This document shows positions 8,902 to 20,975 of a stretch of 64,000 bases of DNA, piece after piece. The stretch is taken from assembly GCA_964019425.1 (NCBI GenBank), contig OZ025785.1:1668529-1732528 (forward strand). The letters run 5' to 3'. The notes under the pieces were generated by a model. That model worked only from the letters and a program-made list of their open reading frames with translations. It did not search any database and was not told the origin of the DNA. This DNA comes from Flectonema sp. DT1601 (taxonomy: Eukaryota; Euglenozoa; Diplonemea; Diplonemida; Diplonemidae). The position numbers were made by a program, and so were the translations under genes. Position 1 is the stretch's first letter, and each line of letters opens with the position of its first letter.

Positions 8902-11900
8902 TCTGAACCATCTCCACCTTGGGTTCGAATTGTTTTTGGATCGACTTTTCATCTTCTTCATCTTGTTGTTGTTTTTTTGATATTCCCTTCGTTTGTGTTG
9001 CTCTCGTCACTCATTGGCTCTTGTTATGCCAGAACATTAAAAAAAAAAAAAAAAAAAAAAAAGAAGTATTAATCGACTTGTTTTTCAGTTCTTTTTAATT
9101 TTTATATAAACATTGCACGCAGGGATTGCTCGGAGTAACTTCACCCATTTGAAAATCTCCTGGCAACCCCTGCGTGCATTGGGGTTTTGGGGTTCTTTTT
9201 TCTTTTGTACAAATAACCGGAAGTCATTTTCACCTAATTTAATATCTTCCGGGTACTGCTTTAATTTGTTCTGTTTTGTTAATTTTCTTGAAAAGAATAC
9301 TTGCCCTCCATAATAGCGACTGTACTTCCTGTCTCGATCGTCCAATCCCACACCCAAACCCATAGCCACCAAAAAAAATAAACAAATAAATAATAGTAAT
9401 TAAAAAAAAAAAAAACTTCACCGACCATTCTTCATGTTTTTTCTCAATTTCGCACATCCCAATCTCTGCCCCTCTTTTTTCAGGTGTACAGTCGCTGAAT
9501 GAATATTAGTGTCTTGCCTTTTCCTTTTTTTTAATTTTAATTTTAATTTTAATTTTTTGTTTTTTTTCAACACACTCGCAAGTAAAAACCCTTCTTCCCT
9601 TTCCTCATCGTTGAGTAACTTTTCACACTCACTCACCGTTTTAATCTCATTAGGGTGGAGGGGGGAATACTTGCACGGAGAGTTTACCTTGATATTCATT
9701 TTAGTTTTTACACGCAATGCTTCACTTTTCTTAATTGGGTGGTTGTGTATGTTTTTTTCTCGTAAGGTTGGAAAGAAAGGAAATTGTCCGATTTTCCGTC
9801 GGTTGGTGTGTCTGTGGAAAGATTTGTTTTGTTGGAGGAGGTTGTATGTTTCCTTTTCTGGTTTTCTGGTTTTCTGGTTTTCTTTTTTTTTTTTTTTTTT
9901 GTGAGATGTGGTTTTTAGGATGTTTATTTATCTTTTTTTTTTTTTTGGGTGTCCTTGTGTTGGATTCCAAAATGCAAATTAAGTAAAATAAAATAAAATG
10001 AATTCCTTTTTCTTTCTTTCTTCTTCATTCTAATCAGTCCAGTGACCGTTGGTCCTGTCTTGATTAGTTTTGTGGTTGTCAGAAAGAAGTGACCGTGTTC
10101 CCTTTTGCCCCCGTGTTGCGGGAGGTTTGTTTCTGTTTTATATTTTTGGGAAAAAGAGATGAAACCTAAGCTGTGGCAGCGACCTTTTTCTTTTCTTCAA
10201 TTTGATTCTTTCATTTTGACTTCTGTTTGTGTGATGTGTCACAACAACTGAGAGGAGCCAACCTGTCAGTGTTGTTGTGTATTCCGCAGACGGATTCGAT
10301 TCCATCTCATTTTGGAGATGAGAGAGATGGGAGTCGATTATATTTATTTGGGTCTGCTGTTAGCACAGTTGTACTCTTTTTGTGATTTCATGTATCTTGT
10401 TGGTCATGTCTGCTTTGCTTGGTTTCATCTGCTTCTGCGCGGTCCGAATTCAAGACTGCTGCTTGTTGGGTTTAGAGCAGTGGGTCTAATTAATAGTTGA
10501 TAATAACTTGTTGAATGTGTGTTCCCATTATTTATTATCATCATCATCGTTCTTCCCTCAGTTCCTCTGCGAAGTCGCGGAGGGGTATGAGGAAAATGAT
10601 AAATGTGATGATGATGATGAAAATGATGGGTTTTTCTTGAAAACATGTGTATTCCCTGCTTCTGTGGGTGTTTGCTTTGTTTTCTTCCCTTTCCGTTGAA
10701 TATTAATTTACACTATTCTTTTCCTTTTTCCTTTTTCCTTTTATTTTTCTTTCTTGTGGGTTGTTGTTGTTATTGTTAACATTATAGTGCACAACACAAC
10801 ACAACCCACAAAAACACATGCTCTCTCTCCTTCCTGTCTTCTTCTTCTTCATGTCTTCTCATGTATGTTGAAGTGTTAGGTTGGAGGGAAATCACCATCT
10901 GGCTTCTCGTTCTTCGTTTCCTCCGTTTTCGGAGTGGTTGAAGGAGAGGCGATTAATCCTTTTTTTAGGCTAATGTCCTTGTTTTGAGTTCTGTTTTGTT
11001 TTGTTTTTTTAGTTTTTTTTATTTTCATCAGTTCAGTTTATATCGAATATTTGATTGTTAGTTTTTGAGAAGTAAATGTGTTTTGAGTGATCTCCGTTGA
11101 AGATAGAGATCGTTGTAAAAGTGTTTTCTTTTTTTGTTTATTTTACCGTTGATGTGCCTTTCTTGGACAGCTTCGGGTGCATACAACCGACTCCTTCATT
11201 TTTTAATCTTCTTCAGCAATACCCTTCCTTTTGTTTTTTAATTGTAGCCTTACATTATCATTACACCAACCTCCCCAGTTGAAGCATTGCAATTTTTAAT
11301 TTCCAAAAGAATATCTGAATCTGTGAAAGTATGTTGGGTCCTTTTTTGTTTTTATTTTTATTTTTATTTTAATTCCATCTCTTTTTTCCTTCAACCGTTT
11401 ATCCTCGTTTTTCTCTTTTCGAGTACAGGATAAAGAAGGAAGTGAAGTGATGGCGATGAGGCAAGGAATAAAGTGTTTTTCTTAAAAAAAAATAAAAATA
11501 AGGCAAGTAACATGGGGGAAACTTTCCCTGTGTAATCTTCAAAAAAATAAAAAAAAAATAAAAAAAAGGGGTTCCACTCCCCGCTAATCAAAAAAAAAAC
11601 AAACAAATACATACATACATACATACATACATACATACATACATACGTACATAAATAAAAAAAAACAACCAAGAAAAATAAAAATAATAATAACAAACAA
11701 AAAAATATAAATAGCAGGGGAACCTCCCTGTGAAAATAAAATAAAAAAAAAATACAAAAAAAGGGTTCCACTTCCCTAATAATTGATGTGTCTCAAAACG
11801 TTTGTTGATGTTGTTCAGATTATTGTCTTCTACAGGTTCAGGAAATTTAATGAAAGCCACAAGATGGAGAACAGCAGGGAGGAGGGGGTTCGTTGGGGGG

Positions 11901-12011
11901 AATAATGTGTTTTGTTTTATTGGGACCCTGAGTACGAGTGATTGGTGTATTGTTGTAATTATCTTTTTTATTTCCACAGGCAGCCGTATCGAAAAGTTCT
12001 AAACCTAAATC
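7969..12011 (+). repeat. Array unit 3, type B (4043 bp)
   Basis: Three GGTTTTCT, one TACA fewer than type A (tract about 11608-11651), and the GTATG variant near 11330. Spacer 8902-12011. Confidence 0.93.
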
Positions 12012-12944
12012 ATGTTCTGGACAACGTTAACGCCGTGGGAGTCCGAGGAGGAGATCCAACGCGGTGTTGGGAATGAGAGTGGGAGAGGCACCAGTAAGCA
12101 CGGTGCCTCTCCCAGAAGGGAGCATCAGAGACGGAGAGAGTCTCAGGAGAGGGAACGAAGGGACTTGCTTCGGGGAGTGAAGGACGCGATTCGTGTTTCG
12201 GAAGATCGGGAGCAGCCGGAGGAGCAGCCATCGTTGGTGCAGCCACTACTACTACCACAAGAACAAGAAGAACATCAACAGCTACAGCATCAACAGCAGC
12301 AGCCGTCACTACCACTACCGACGTTATATCGACCAACGCAGCAGGGGGCGACTTCGACATTACAACATCAGCAACCTCAGCAAGAACAACGTAGAGGGCA
12401 ACAACTGCAGCAAGAACAACAACAACAACAACCACTACTACTTCAGCATTCAGTACCTCAGCCGCTCACATCACAGCGTGTTTGGGGCGAACCACTGGCA
12501 CAACCACAACCACAACCACAACCACAAGTACGTGCATTGTCGCTGAGCCATCCACAAGCGATGATGCCAAACAGACAACCGCGGAGTTCATTCCGAGACC
12601 GGATGACCACCGACGCACCAACGGATGGCGACTTCTTCGTGAGACAGCTTTGTGCATGTCTTCTCGCGACAGTTATTTTGTTGTTATGTGTTGTTTATTT
12701 TGCTCGTGCGAACCCCAAAGTCGTTGAAGGATTCGGGGCTTTTTTTTCCGTTTTTCTTTTCGTAGCGAAATTGTACATTTCTCTTTTCCCTCCTCCTGTA
12801 CTGATCATTGCGGTGATCAGTAGTTGGTACACGTCTACCGATTGGAAGGAATTTTTGTTTCGCTTGTGTACTTTTCCCATCCAGGTAGTCGTCTACCTGG
12901 GGGGAGTAAGTGGATTGCTGGGAAGTCGCCAGGTTAAGAAATGA
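12012..12944 (+). CDS. Gln/Pro-rich multi-membrane protein, copy 4
   Basis: Translation identical to the reference copy. It opens the first C-type unit, whose spacer carries an extra G that does not touch this ORF. Confidence 0.6.
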   Translation: MFWTTLTPWESEEEIQRGVGNESGRGTSKHGASPRREHQRRRESQERERRDLLRGVKDAIRVSEDREQPEEQPSLVQPLLLPQEQEEHQQLQHQQQQPSLPLPTLYRPTQQGATSTLQHQQPQQEQRRGQQLQQEQQQQQPLLLQHSVPQPLTSQRVWGEPLAQPQPQPQPQVRALSLSHPQAMMPNRQPRSSFRDRMTTDAPTDGDFFVRQLCACLLATVILLLCVVYFARANPKVVEGFGAFFSVFLFVAKLYISLFPPPVLIIAVISSWYTSTDWKEFLFRLCTFPIQVVVYLGGVSGLLGSRQVKK

Positions 12945-15900
12945 TCTGAACCATCTCCACCTTGGGTTCGAATTGTTTTTGGATCGACTTTTCATCTTCT
13001 TCATCTTGTTGTTGTTTTTTTGATATTCCCTTCGTTTGTGTTGCTCTCGTCACTCATTGGCTCTTGTTATGCCAGAACATTAAAAAAAAAAAAAAAAAAA
13101 AAAAAGAAGTATTAATCGACTTGTTTTTCAGTTCTTTTTAATTTTTATATAAACATTGCACGCAGGGATTGCTCGGAGTAACTTCACCCATTTGAAAATC
13201 TCCTGGCAACCCCTGCGTGCATTGGGGTTTTGGGGTTCTTTTTTCTTTTGTACAAATAACCGGAAGTCATTTTCACCTAATTTAATATCTTCCGGGTACT
13301 GCTTTAATTTGTTCTGTTTTGTTAATTTTCTTGAAAAGAATACTTGCCCTCCATAATAGCGACTGTACTTCCTGTCTCGATCGTCCAATCCCACACCCAA
13401 ACCCATAGCCACCAAAAAAAATAAACAAATAAATAATAGTAATTAAAAAAAAAAAAAACTTCACCGACCATTCTTCATGTTTTTTCTCAATTTCGCACAT
13501 CCCAATCTCTGCCCCTCTTTTTTCAGGTGTACAGTCGCTGAATGAATATTAGTGTCTTGCCTTTTCCTTTTTTTTAATTTTAATTTTAATTTTAATTTTT
13601 TGTTTTTTTTCAACACACTCGCAAGTAAAAACCCTTCTTCCCTTTCCTCATCGTTGAGTAACTTTTCACACTCACTCACCGTTTTAATCTCATTAGGGTG
13701 GAGGGGGGAATACTTGCACGGAGAGTTTACCTTGATATTCATTTTAGTTTTTACACGCAATGCTTCACTTTTCTTAATTGGGTGGTTGTGTATGTTTTTT
13801 TCTCGTAAGGTTGGAAAGAAAGGAAATTGTCCGATTTTCCGTCGGGTTGGTGTGTCTGTGGAAAGATTTGTTTTGTTGGAGGAGGTTGTATGTTTCCTTT
13901 TCTGGTTTTCTGGTTTTCTTTTTTTTTTTTTTTTTTGTGAGATGTGGTTTTTAGGATGTTTATTTATCTTTTTTTTTTTTTTGGGTGTCCTTGTGTTGGA
14001 TTCCAAAATGCAAATTAAGTAAAATAAAATAAAATGAATTCCTTTTTCTTTCTTTCTTCTTCATTCTAATCAGTCCAGTGACCGTTGGTCCTGTCTTGAT
14101 TAGTTTTGTGGTTGTCAGAAAGAAGTGACCGTGTTCCCTTTTGCCCCCGTGTTGCGGGAGGTTTGTTTCTGTTTTATATTTTTGGGAAAAAGAGATGAAA
14201 CCTAAGCTGTGGCAGCGACCTTTTTCTTTTCTTCAATTTGATTCTTTCATTTTGACTTCTGTTTGTGTGATGTGTCACAACAACTGAGAGGAGCCAACCT
14301 GTCAGTGTTGTTGTGTATTCCGCAGACGGATTCGATTCCATCTCATTTTGGAGATGAGAGAGATGGGAGTCGATTATATTTATTTGGGTCTGCTGTTAGC
14401 ACAGTTGTACTCTTTTTGTGATTTCATGTATCTTGTTGGTCATGTCTGCTTTGCTTGGTTTCATCTGCTTCTGCGCGGTCCGAATTCAAGACTGCTGCTT
14501 GTTGGGTTTAGAGCAGTGGGTCTAATTAATAGTTGATAATAACTTGTTGAATGTGTGTTCCCATTATTTATTATCATCATCATCGTTCTTCCCTCAGTTC
14601 CTCTGCGAAGTCGCGGAGGGGTATGAGGAAAATGATAAATGTGATGATGATGATGAAAATGATGGGTTTTTCTTGAAAACATGTGTATTCCCTGCTTCTG
14701 TGGGTGTTTGCTTTGTTTTCTTCCCTTTCCGTTGAATATTAATTTACACTATTCTTTTCCTTTTTCCTTTTTCCTTTTATTTTTCTTTCTTGTGGGTTGT
14801 TGTTGTTATTGTTAACATTATAGTGCACAACACAACACAACCCACAAAAACACATGCTCTCTCTCCTTCCTGTCTTCTTCTTCTTCATGTCTTCTCATGT
14901 ATGTTGAAGTGTTAGGTTGGAGGGAAATCACCATCTGGCTTCTCGTTCTTCGTTTCCTCCGTTTTCGGAGTGGTTGAAGGAGAGGCGATTAATCCTTTTT
15001 TTAGGCTAATGTCCTTGTTTTGAGTTCTGTTTTGTTTTGTTTTTTTAGTTTTTTTTATTTTCATCAGTTCAGTTTATATCGAATATTTGATTGTTAGTTT
15101 TTGAGAAGTAAATGTGTTTTGAGTGATCTCCGTTGAAGATAGAGATCGTTGTAAAAGTGTTTTCTTTTTTTGTTTATTTTACCGTTGATGTGCCTTTCTT
15201 GGACAGCTTCGGGTGCATACAACCGACTCCTTCATTTTTTAATCTTCTTCAGCAATACCCTTCCTTTTGTTTTTTAATTGTAGCCTTACATTATCATTAC
15301 ACCAACCTCCCCAGTTGAAGCATTGCAATTTTTAATTTCCAAAAGAATATCTGAATCTGTGAAAGTGTGTTGGGTCCTTTTTTGTTTTTATTTTTATTTT
15401 TATTTTAATTCCATCTCTTTTTTCCTTCAACCGTTTATCCTCGTTTTTCTCTTTTCGAGTACAGGATAAAGAAGGAAGTGAAGTGATGGCGATGAGGCAA
15501 GGAATAAAGTGTTTTTCTTAAAAAAAAATAAAAATAAGGCAAGTAACATGGGGGAAACTTTCCCTGTGTAATCTTCAAAAAAATAAAAAAAAAATAAAAA
15601 AAAGGGGTTCCACTCCCCGCTAATCAAAAAAAAAACAAACAAATACATACATACATACGTACATAAATAAAAAAAAACAACCAAGAAAAATAAAAATAAT
15701 AATAACAAACAAAAAAATATAAATAGCAGGGGAACCTCCCTGTGAAAATAAAATAAAAAAAAAATACAAAAAAAGGGTTCCACTTCCCTAATAATTGATG
15801 TGTCTCAAAACGTTTGTTGATGTTGTTCAGATTATTGTCTTCTACAGGTTCAGGAAATTTAATGAAAGCCACAAGATGGAGAACAGCAGGGAGGAGGGGG

Positions 15901-16023
15901 TTCGTTGGGGGGAATAATGTGTTTTGTTTTATTGGGACCCTGAGTACGAGTGATTGGTGTATTGTTGTAATTATCTTTTTTATTTCCACAGGCAGCCGTA
16001 TCGAAAAGTTCTAAACCTAAATC
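12012..16023 (+). repeat. Array unit 4, type C (4012 bp)
   Basis: Two GGTTTTCT, short TACA tract, and a GTCGGG instead of GTCGG at about 13841-13847, shared only with unit 8. That single G is the clearest tag linking the two higher-order blocks. Spacer 12945-16023. Confidence 0.93.
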
Positions 16024-16956
16024 ATGTTCTGGACAACGTTAACGCCGTGGGAGTCCGAGGAGGAGATCCAACGCGGTGTTGGGAATGAGAGTGGGAGAGG
16101 CACCAGTAAGCACGGTGCCTCTCCCAGAAGGGAGCATCAGAGACGGAGAGAGTCTCAGGAGAGGGAACGAAGGGACTTGCTTCGGGGAGTGAAGGACGCG
16201 ATTCGTGTTTCGGAAGATCGGGAGCAGCCGGAGGAGCAGCCATCGTTGGTGCAGCCACTACTACTACCACAAGAACAAGAAGAACATCAACAGCTACAGC
16301 ATCAACAGCAGCAGCCGTCACTACCACTACCGACGTTATATCGACCAACGCAGCAGGGGGCGACTTCGACATTACAACATCAGCAACCTCAGCAAGAACA
16401 ACGTAGAGGGCAACAACTGCAGCAAGAACAACAACAACAACAACCACTACTACTTCAGCATTCAGTACCTCAGCCGCTCACATCACAGCGTGTTTGGGGC
16501 GAACCACTGGCACAACCACAACCACAACCACAACCACAAGTACGTGCATTGTCGCTGAGCCATCCACAAGCGATGATGCCAAACAGACAACCGCGGAGTT
16601 CATTCCGAGACCGGATGACCACCGACGCACCAACGGATGGCGACTTCTTCGTGAGACAGCTTTGTGCATGTCTTCTCGCGACAGTTATTTTGTTGTTATG
16701 TGTTGTTTATTTTGCTCGTGCGAACCCCAAAGTCGTTGAAGGATTCGGGGCTTTTTTTTCCGTTTTTCTTTTCGTAGCGAAATTGTACATTTCTCTTTTC
16801 CCTCCTCCTGTACTGATCATTGCGGTGATCAGTAGTTGGTACACGTCTACCGATTGGAAGGAATTTTTGTTTCGCTTGTGTACTTTTCCCATCCAGGTAG
16901 TCGTCTACCTGGGGGGAGTAAGTGGATTGCTGGGAAGTCGCCAGGTTAAGAAATGA
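16024..16956 (+). CDS. Gln/Pro-rich multi-membrane protein, copy 5
   Basis: Translation identical to the reference copy. It opens the last unit of the first higher-order block. Confidence 0.6.
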   Translation: MFWTTLTPWESEEEIQRGVGNESGRGTSKHGASPRREHQRRRESQERERRDLLRGVKDAIRVSEDREQPEEQPSLVQPLLLPQEQEEHQQLQHQQQQPSLPLPTLYRPTQQGATSTLQHQQPQQEQRRGQQLQQEQQQQQPLLLQHSVPQPLTSQRVWGEPLAQPQPQPQPQVRALSLSHPQAMMPNRQPRSSFRDRMTTDAPTDGDFFVRQLCACLLATVILLLCVVYFARANPKVVEGFGAFFSVFLFVAKLYISLFPPPVLIIAVISSWYTSTDWKEFLFRLCTFPIQVVVYLGGVSGLLGSRQVKK

Positions 16957-19900
16957 TCTGAACCATCTCCACCTTGGGTTCGAATTGTTTTTGGATCGAC
17001 TTTTCATCTTCTTCATCTTGTTGTTGTTTTTTTGATATTCCCTTCGTTTGTGTTGCTCTCGTCACTCATTGGCTCTTGTTATGCCAGAACATTAAAAAAA
17101 AAAAAAAAAAAAAAAAAGAAGTATTAATCGACTTGTTTTTCAGTTCTTTTTAATTTTTATATAAACATTGCACGCAGGGATTGCTCGGAGTAACTTCACC
17201 CATTTGAAAATCTCCTGGCAACCCCTGCGTGCATTGGGGTTTTGGGGTTCTTTTTTCTTTTGTACAAATAACCGGAAGTCATTTTCACCTAATTTAATAT
17301 CTTCCGGGTACTGCTTTAATTTGTTCTGTTTTGTTAATTTTCTTGAAAAGAATACTTGCCCTCCATAATAGCGACTGTACTTCCTGTCTCGATCGTCCAA
17401 TCCCACACCCAAACCCATAGCCACCAAAAAAAATAAACAAATAAATAATAGTAATTAAAAAAAAAAAAAACTTCACCGACCATTCTTCATGTTTTTTCTC
17501 AATTTCGCACATCCCAATCTCTGCCCCTCTTTTTTCAGGTGTACAGTCGCTGAATGAATATTAGTGTCTTGCCTTTTCCTTTTTTTTAATTTTAATTTTA
17601 ATTTTAATTTTTTGTTTTTTTTCAACACACTCGCAAGTAAAAACCCTTCTTCCCTTTCCTCATCGTTGAGTAACTTTTCACACTCACTCACCGTTTTAAT
17701 CTCATTAGGGTGGAGGGGGGAATACTTGCACGGAGAGTTTACCTTGATATTCATTTTAGTTTTTACACGCAATGCTTCACTTTTCTTAATTGGGTGGTTG
17801 TGTATGTTTTTTTCTCGTAAGGTTGGAAAGAAAGGAAATTGTCCGATTTTCCGTCGGTTGGTGTGTCTGTGGAAAGATTTGTTTTGTTGGAGGAGGTTGT
17901 ATGTTTCCTTTTCTGGTTTTCTGGTTTTCTGGTTTTCTTTTTTTTTTTTTTTTTTGTGAGATGTGGTTTTTAGGATGTTTATTTATCTTTTTTTTTTTTT
18001 TGGGTGTCCTTGTGTTGGATTCCAAAATGCAAATTAAGTAAAATAAAATAAAATGAATTCCTTTTTCTTTCTTTCTTCTTCATTCTAATCAGTCCAGTGA
18101 CCGTTGGTCCTGTCTTGATTAGTTTTGTGGTTGTCAGAAAGAAGTGACCGTGTTCCCTTTTGCCCCCGTGTTGCGGGAGGTTTGTTTCTGTTTTATATTT
18201 TTGGGAAAAAGAGATGAAACCTAAGCTGTGGCAGCGACCTTTTTCTTTTCTTCAATTTGATTCTTTCATTTTGACTTCTGTTTGTGTGATGTGTCACAAC
18301 AACTGAGAGGAGCCAACCTGTCAGTGTTGTTGTGTATTCCGCAGACGGATTCGATTCCATCTCATTTTGGAGATGAGAGAGATGGGAGTCGATTATATTT
18401 ATTTGGGTCTGCTGTTAGCACAGTTGTACTCTTTTTGTGATTTCATGTATCTTGTTGGTCATGTCTGCTTTGCTTGGTTTCATCTGCTTCTGCGCGGTCC
18501 GAATTCAAGACTGCTGCTTGTTGGGTTTAGAGCAGTGGGTCTAATTAATAGTTGATAATAACTTGTTGAATGTGTGTTCCCATTATTTATTATCATCATC
18601 ATCGTTCTTCCCTCAGTTCCTCTGCGAAGTCGCGGAGGGGTATGAGGAAAATGATAAATGTGATGATGATGATGAAAATGATGGGTTTTTCTTGAAAACA
18701 TGTGTATTCCCTGCTTCTGTGGGTGTTTGCTTTGTTTTCTTCCCTTTCCGTTGAATATTAATTTACACTATTCTTTTCCTTTTTCCTTTTTCCTTTTATT
18801 TTTCTTTCTTGTGGGTTGTTGTTGTTATTGTTAACATTATAGTGCACAACACAACACAACCCACAAAAACACATGCTCTCTCTCCTTCCTGTCTTCTTCT
18901 TCTTCATGTCTTCTCATGTATGTTGAAGTGTTAGGTTGGAGGGAAATCACCATCTGGCTTCTCGTTCTTCGTTTCCTCCGTTTTCGGAGTGGTTGAAGGA
19001 GAGGCGATTAATCCTTTTTTTAGGCTAATGTCCTTGTTTTGAGTTCTGTTTTGTTTTGTTTTTTTAGTTTTTTTTATTTTCATCAGTTCAGTTTATATCG
19101 AATATTTGATTGTTAGTTTTTGAGAAGTAAATGTGTTTTGAGTGATCTCCGTTGAAGATAGAGATCGTTGTAAAAGTGTTTTCTTTTTTTGTTTATTTTA
19201 CCGTTGATGTGCCTTTCTTGGACAGCTTCGGGTGCATACAACCGACTCCTTCATTTTTTAATCTTCTTCAGCAATACCCTTCCTTTTGTTTTTTAATTGT
19301 AGCCTTACATTATCATTACACCAACCTCCCCAGTTGAAGCATTGCAATTTTTAATTTCCAAAAGAATATCTGAATCTGTGAAAGTGTGTTGGGTCCTTTT
19401 TTGTTTTTATTTTTATTTTTATTTTAATTCCATCTCTTTTTTCCTTCAACCGTTTATCCTCGTTTTTCTCTTTTCGAGTACAGGATAAAGAAGGAAGTGA
19501 AGTGATGGCGATGAGGCAAGGAATAAAGTGTTTTTCTTAAAAAAAAATAAAAATAAGGCAAGTAACATGGGGGAAACTTTCCCTGTGTAATCTTCAAAAA
19601 AATAAAAAAAAAATAAAAAAAAGGGGTTCCACTCCCCGCTAATCAAAAAAAAAACAAACAAATACATACATACATACGTACATAAATAAAAAAAAACAAC
19701 CAAGAAAAATAAAAATAATAATAACAAACAAAAAAATATAAATAGCAGGGGAACCTCCCTGTGAAAATAAAATAAAAAAAAAATACAAAAAAAGGGTTCC
19801 ACTTCCCTAATAATTGATGTGTCTCAAAACGTTTGTTGATGTTGTTCAGATTATTGTCTTCTACAGGTTCAGGAAATTTAATGAAAGCCACAAGATGGAG

Positions 19901-20042
19901 AACAGCAGGGAGGAGGGGGTTCGTTGGGGGGAATAATGTGTTTTGTTTTATTGGGACCCTGAGTACGAGTGATTGGTGTATTGTTGTAATTATCTTTTTT
20001 ATTTCCACAGGCAGCCGTATCGAAAAGTTCTAAACCTAAATC
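16024..20042 (+). repeat. Array unit 5, type D (4019 bp)
   Basis: Three GGTTTTCT with the short TACA tract and the GTGTG variant. Spacer 16957-20042. Confidence 0.93.
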
Positions 20043-20975
20043 ATGTTCTGGACAACGTTAACGCCGTGGGAGTCCGAGGAGGAGATCCAACGCGGTGTTG
20101 GGAATGAGAGTGGGAGAGGCACCAGTAAGCACGGTGCCTCTCCCAGAAGGGAGCATCAGAGACGGAGAGAGTCTCAGGAGAGGGAACGAAGGGACTTGCT
20201 TCGGGGAGTGAAGGACGCGATTCGTGTTTCGGAAGATCGGGAGCAGCCGGAGGAGCAGCCATCGTTGGTGCAGCCACTACTACTACCACAAGAACAAGAA
20301 GAACATCAACAGCTACAGCATCAACAGCAGCAGCCGTCACTACCACTACCGACGTTATATCGACCAACGCAGCAGGGGGCGACTTCGACATTACAACATC
20401 AGCAACCTCAGCAAGAACAACGTAGAGGGCAACAACTGCAGCAAGAACAACAACAACAACAACCACTACTACTTCAGCATTCAGTACCTCAGCCGCTCAC
20501 ATCACAGCGTGTTTGGGGCGAACCACTGGCACAACCACAACCACAACCACAACCACAAGTACGTGCATTGTCGCTGAGCCATCCACAAGCGATGATGCCA
20601 AACAGACAACCGCGGAGTTCATTCCGAGACCGGATGACCACCGACGCACCAACGGATGGCGACTTCTTCGTGAGACAGCTTTGTGCATGTCTTCTCGCGA
20701 CAGTTATTTTGTTGTTATGTGTTGTTTATTTTGCTCGTGCGAACCCCAAAGTCGTTGAAGGATTCGGGGCTTTTTTTTCCGTTTTTCTTTTCGTAGCGAA
20801 ATTGTACATTTCTCTTTTCCCTCCTCCTGTACTGATCATTGCGGTGATCAGTAGTTGGTACACGTCTACCGATTGGAAGGAATTTTTGTTTCGCTTGTGT
20901 ACTTTTCCCATCCAGGTAGTCGTCTACCTGGGGGGAGTAAGTGGATTGCTGGGAAGTCGCCAGGTTAAGAAATGA
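20043..20975 (+). CDS. Gln/Pro-rich multi-membrane protein, copy 6
   Basis: Translation identical to the reference copy. It opens the second higher-order block. Confidence 0.6.
   Translation: MFWTTLTPWESEEEIQRGVGNESGRGTSKHGASPRREHQRRRESQERERRDLLRGVKDAIRVSEDREQPEEQPSLVQPLLLPQEQEEHQQLQHQQQQPSLPLPTLYRPTQQGATSTLQHQQPQQEQRRGQQLQQEQQQQQPLLLQHSVPQPLTSQRVWGEPLAQPQPQPQPQVRALSLSHPQAMMPNRQPRSSFRDRMTTDAPTDGDFFVRQLCACLLATVILLLCVVYFARANPKVVEGFGAFFSVFLFVAKLYISLFPPPVLIIAVISSWYTSTDWKEFLFRLCTFPIQVVVYLGGVSGLLGSRQVKK

Larger units (their letters stand above)
3922..20042 (+). repeat. Higher-order repeat, copy 1 (units A-B-C-D)
   Basis: Four consecutive units with lengths 4047, 4043, 4012 and 4019 total 16,121 bp and recur in the same order immediately downstream. 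Marker states are: A, TACA x10 with three GGTTTTCT; B, TACA x9 with three; C, TACA x3 with two and an extra G at about 13845; D, TACA x3 with three. Boundaries are arbitrary in phase; I set them at the ORF start codon. Confidence 0.9.

Noticed and set aside
13461-14006. 181-aa antisense Lys-rich ORF in units 4 and 8 only
   Set aside because: Exists only because one extra G merges two short frames there; the other units lack it.
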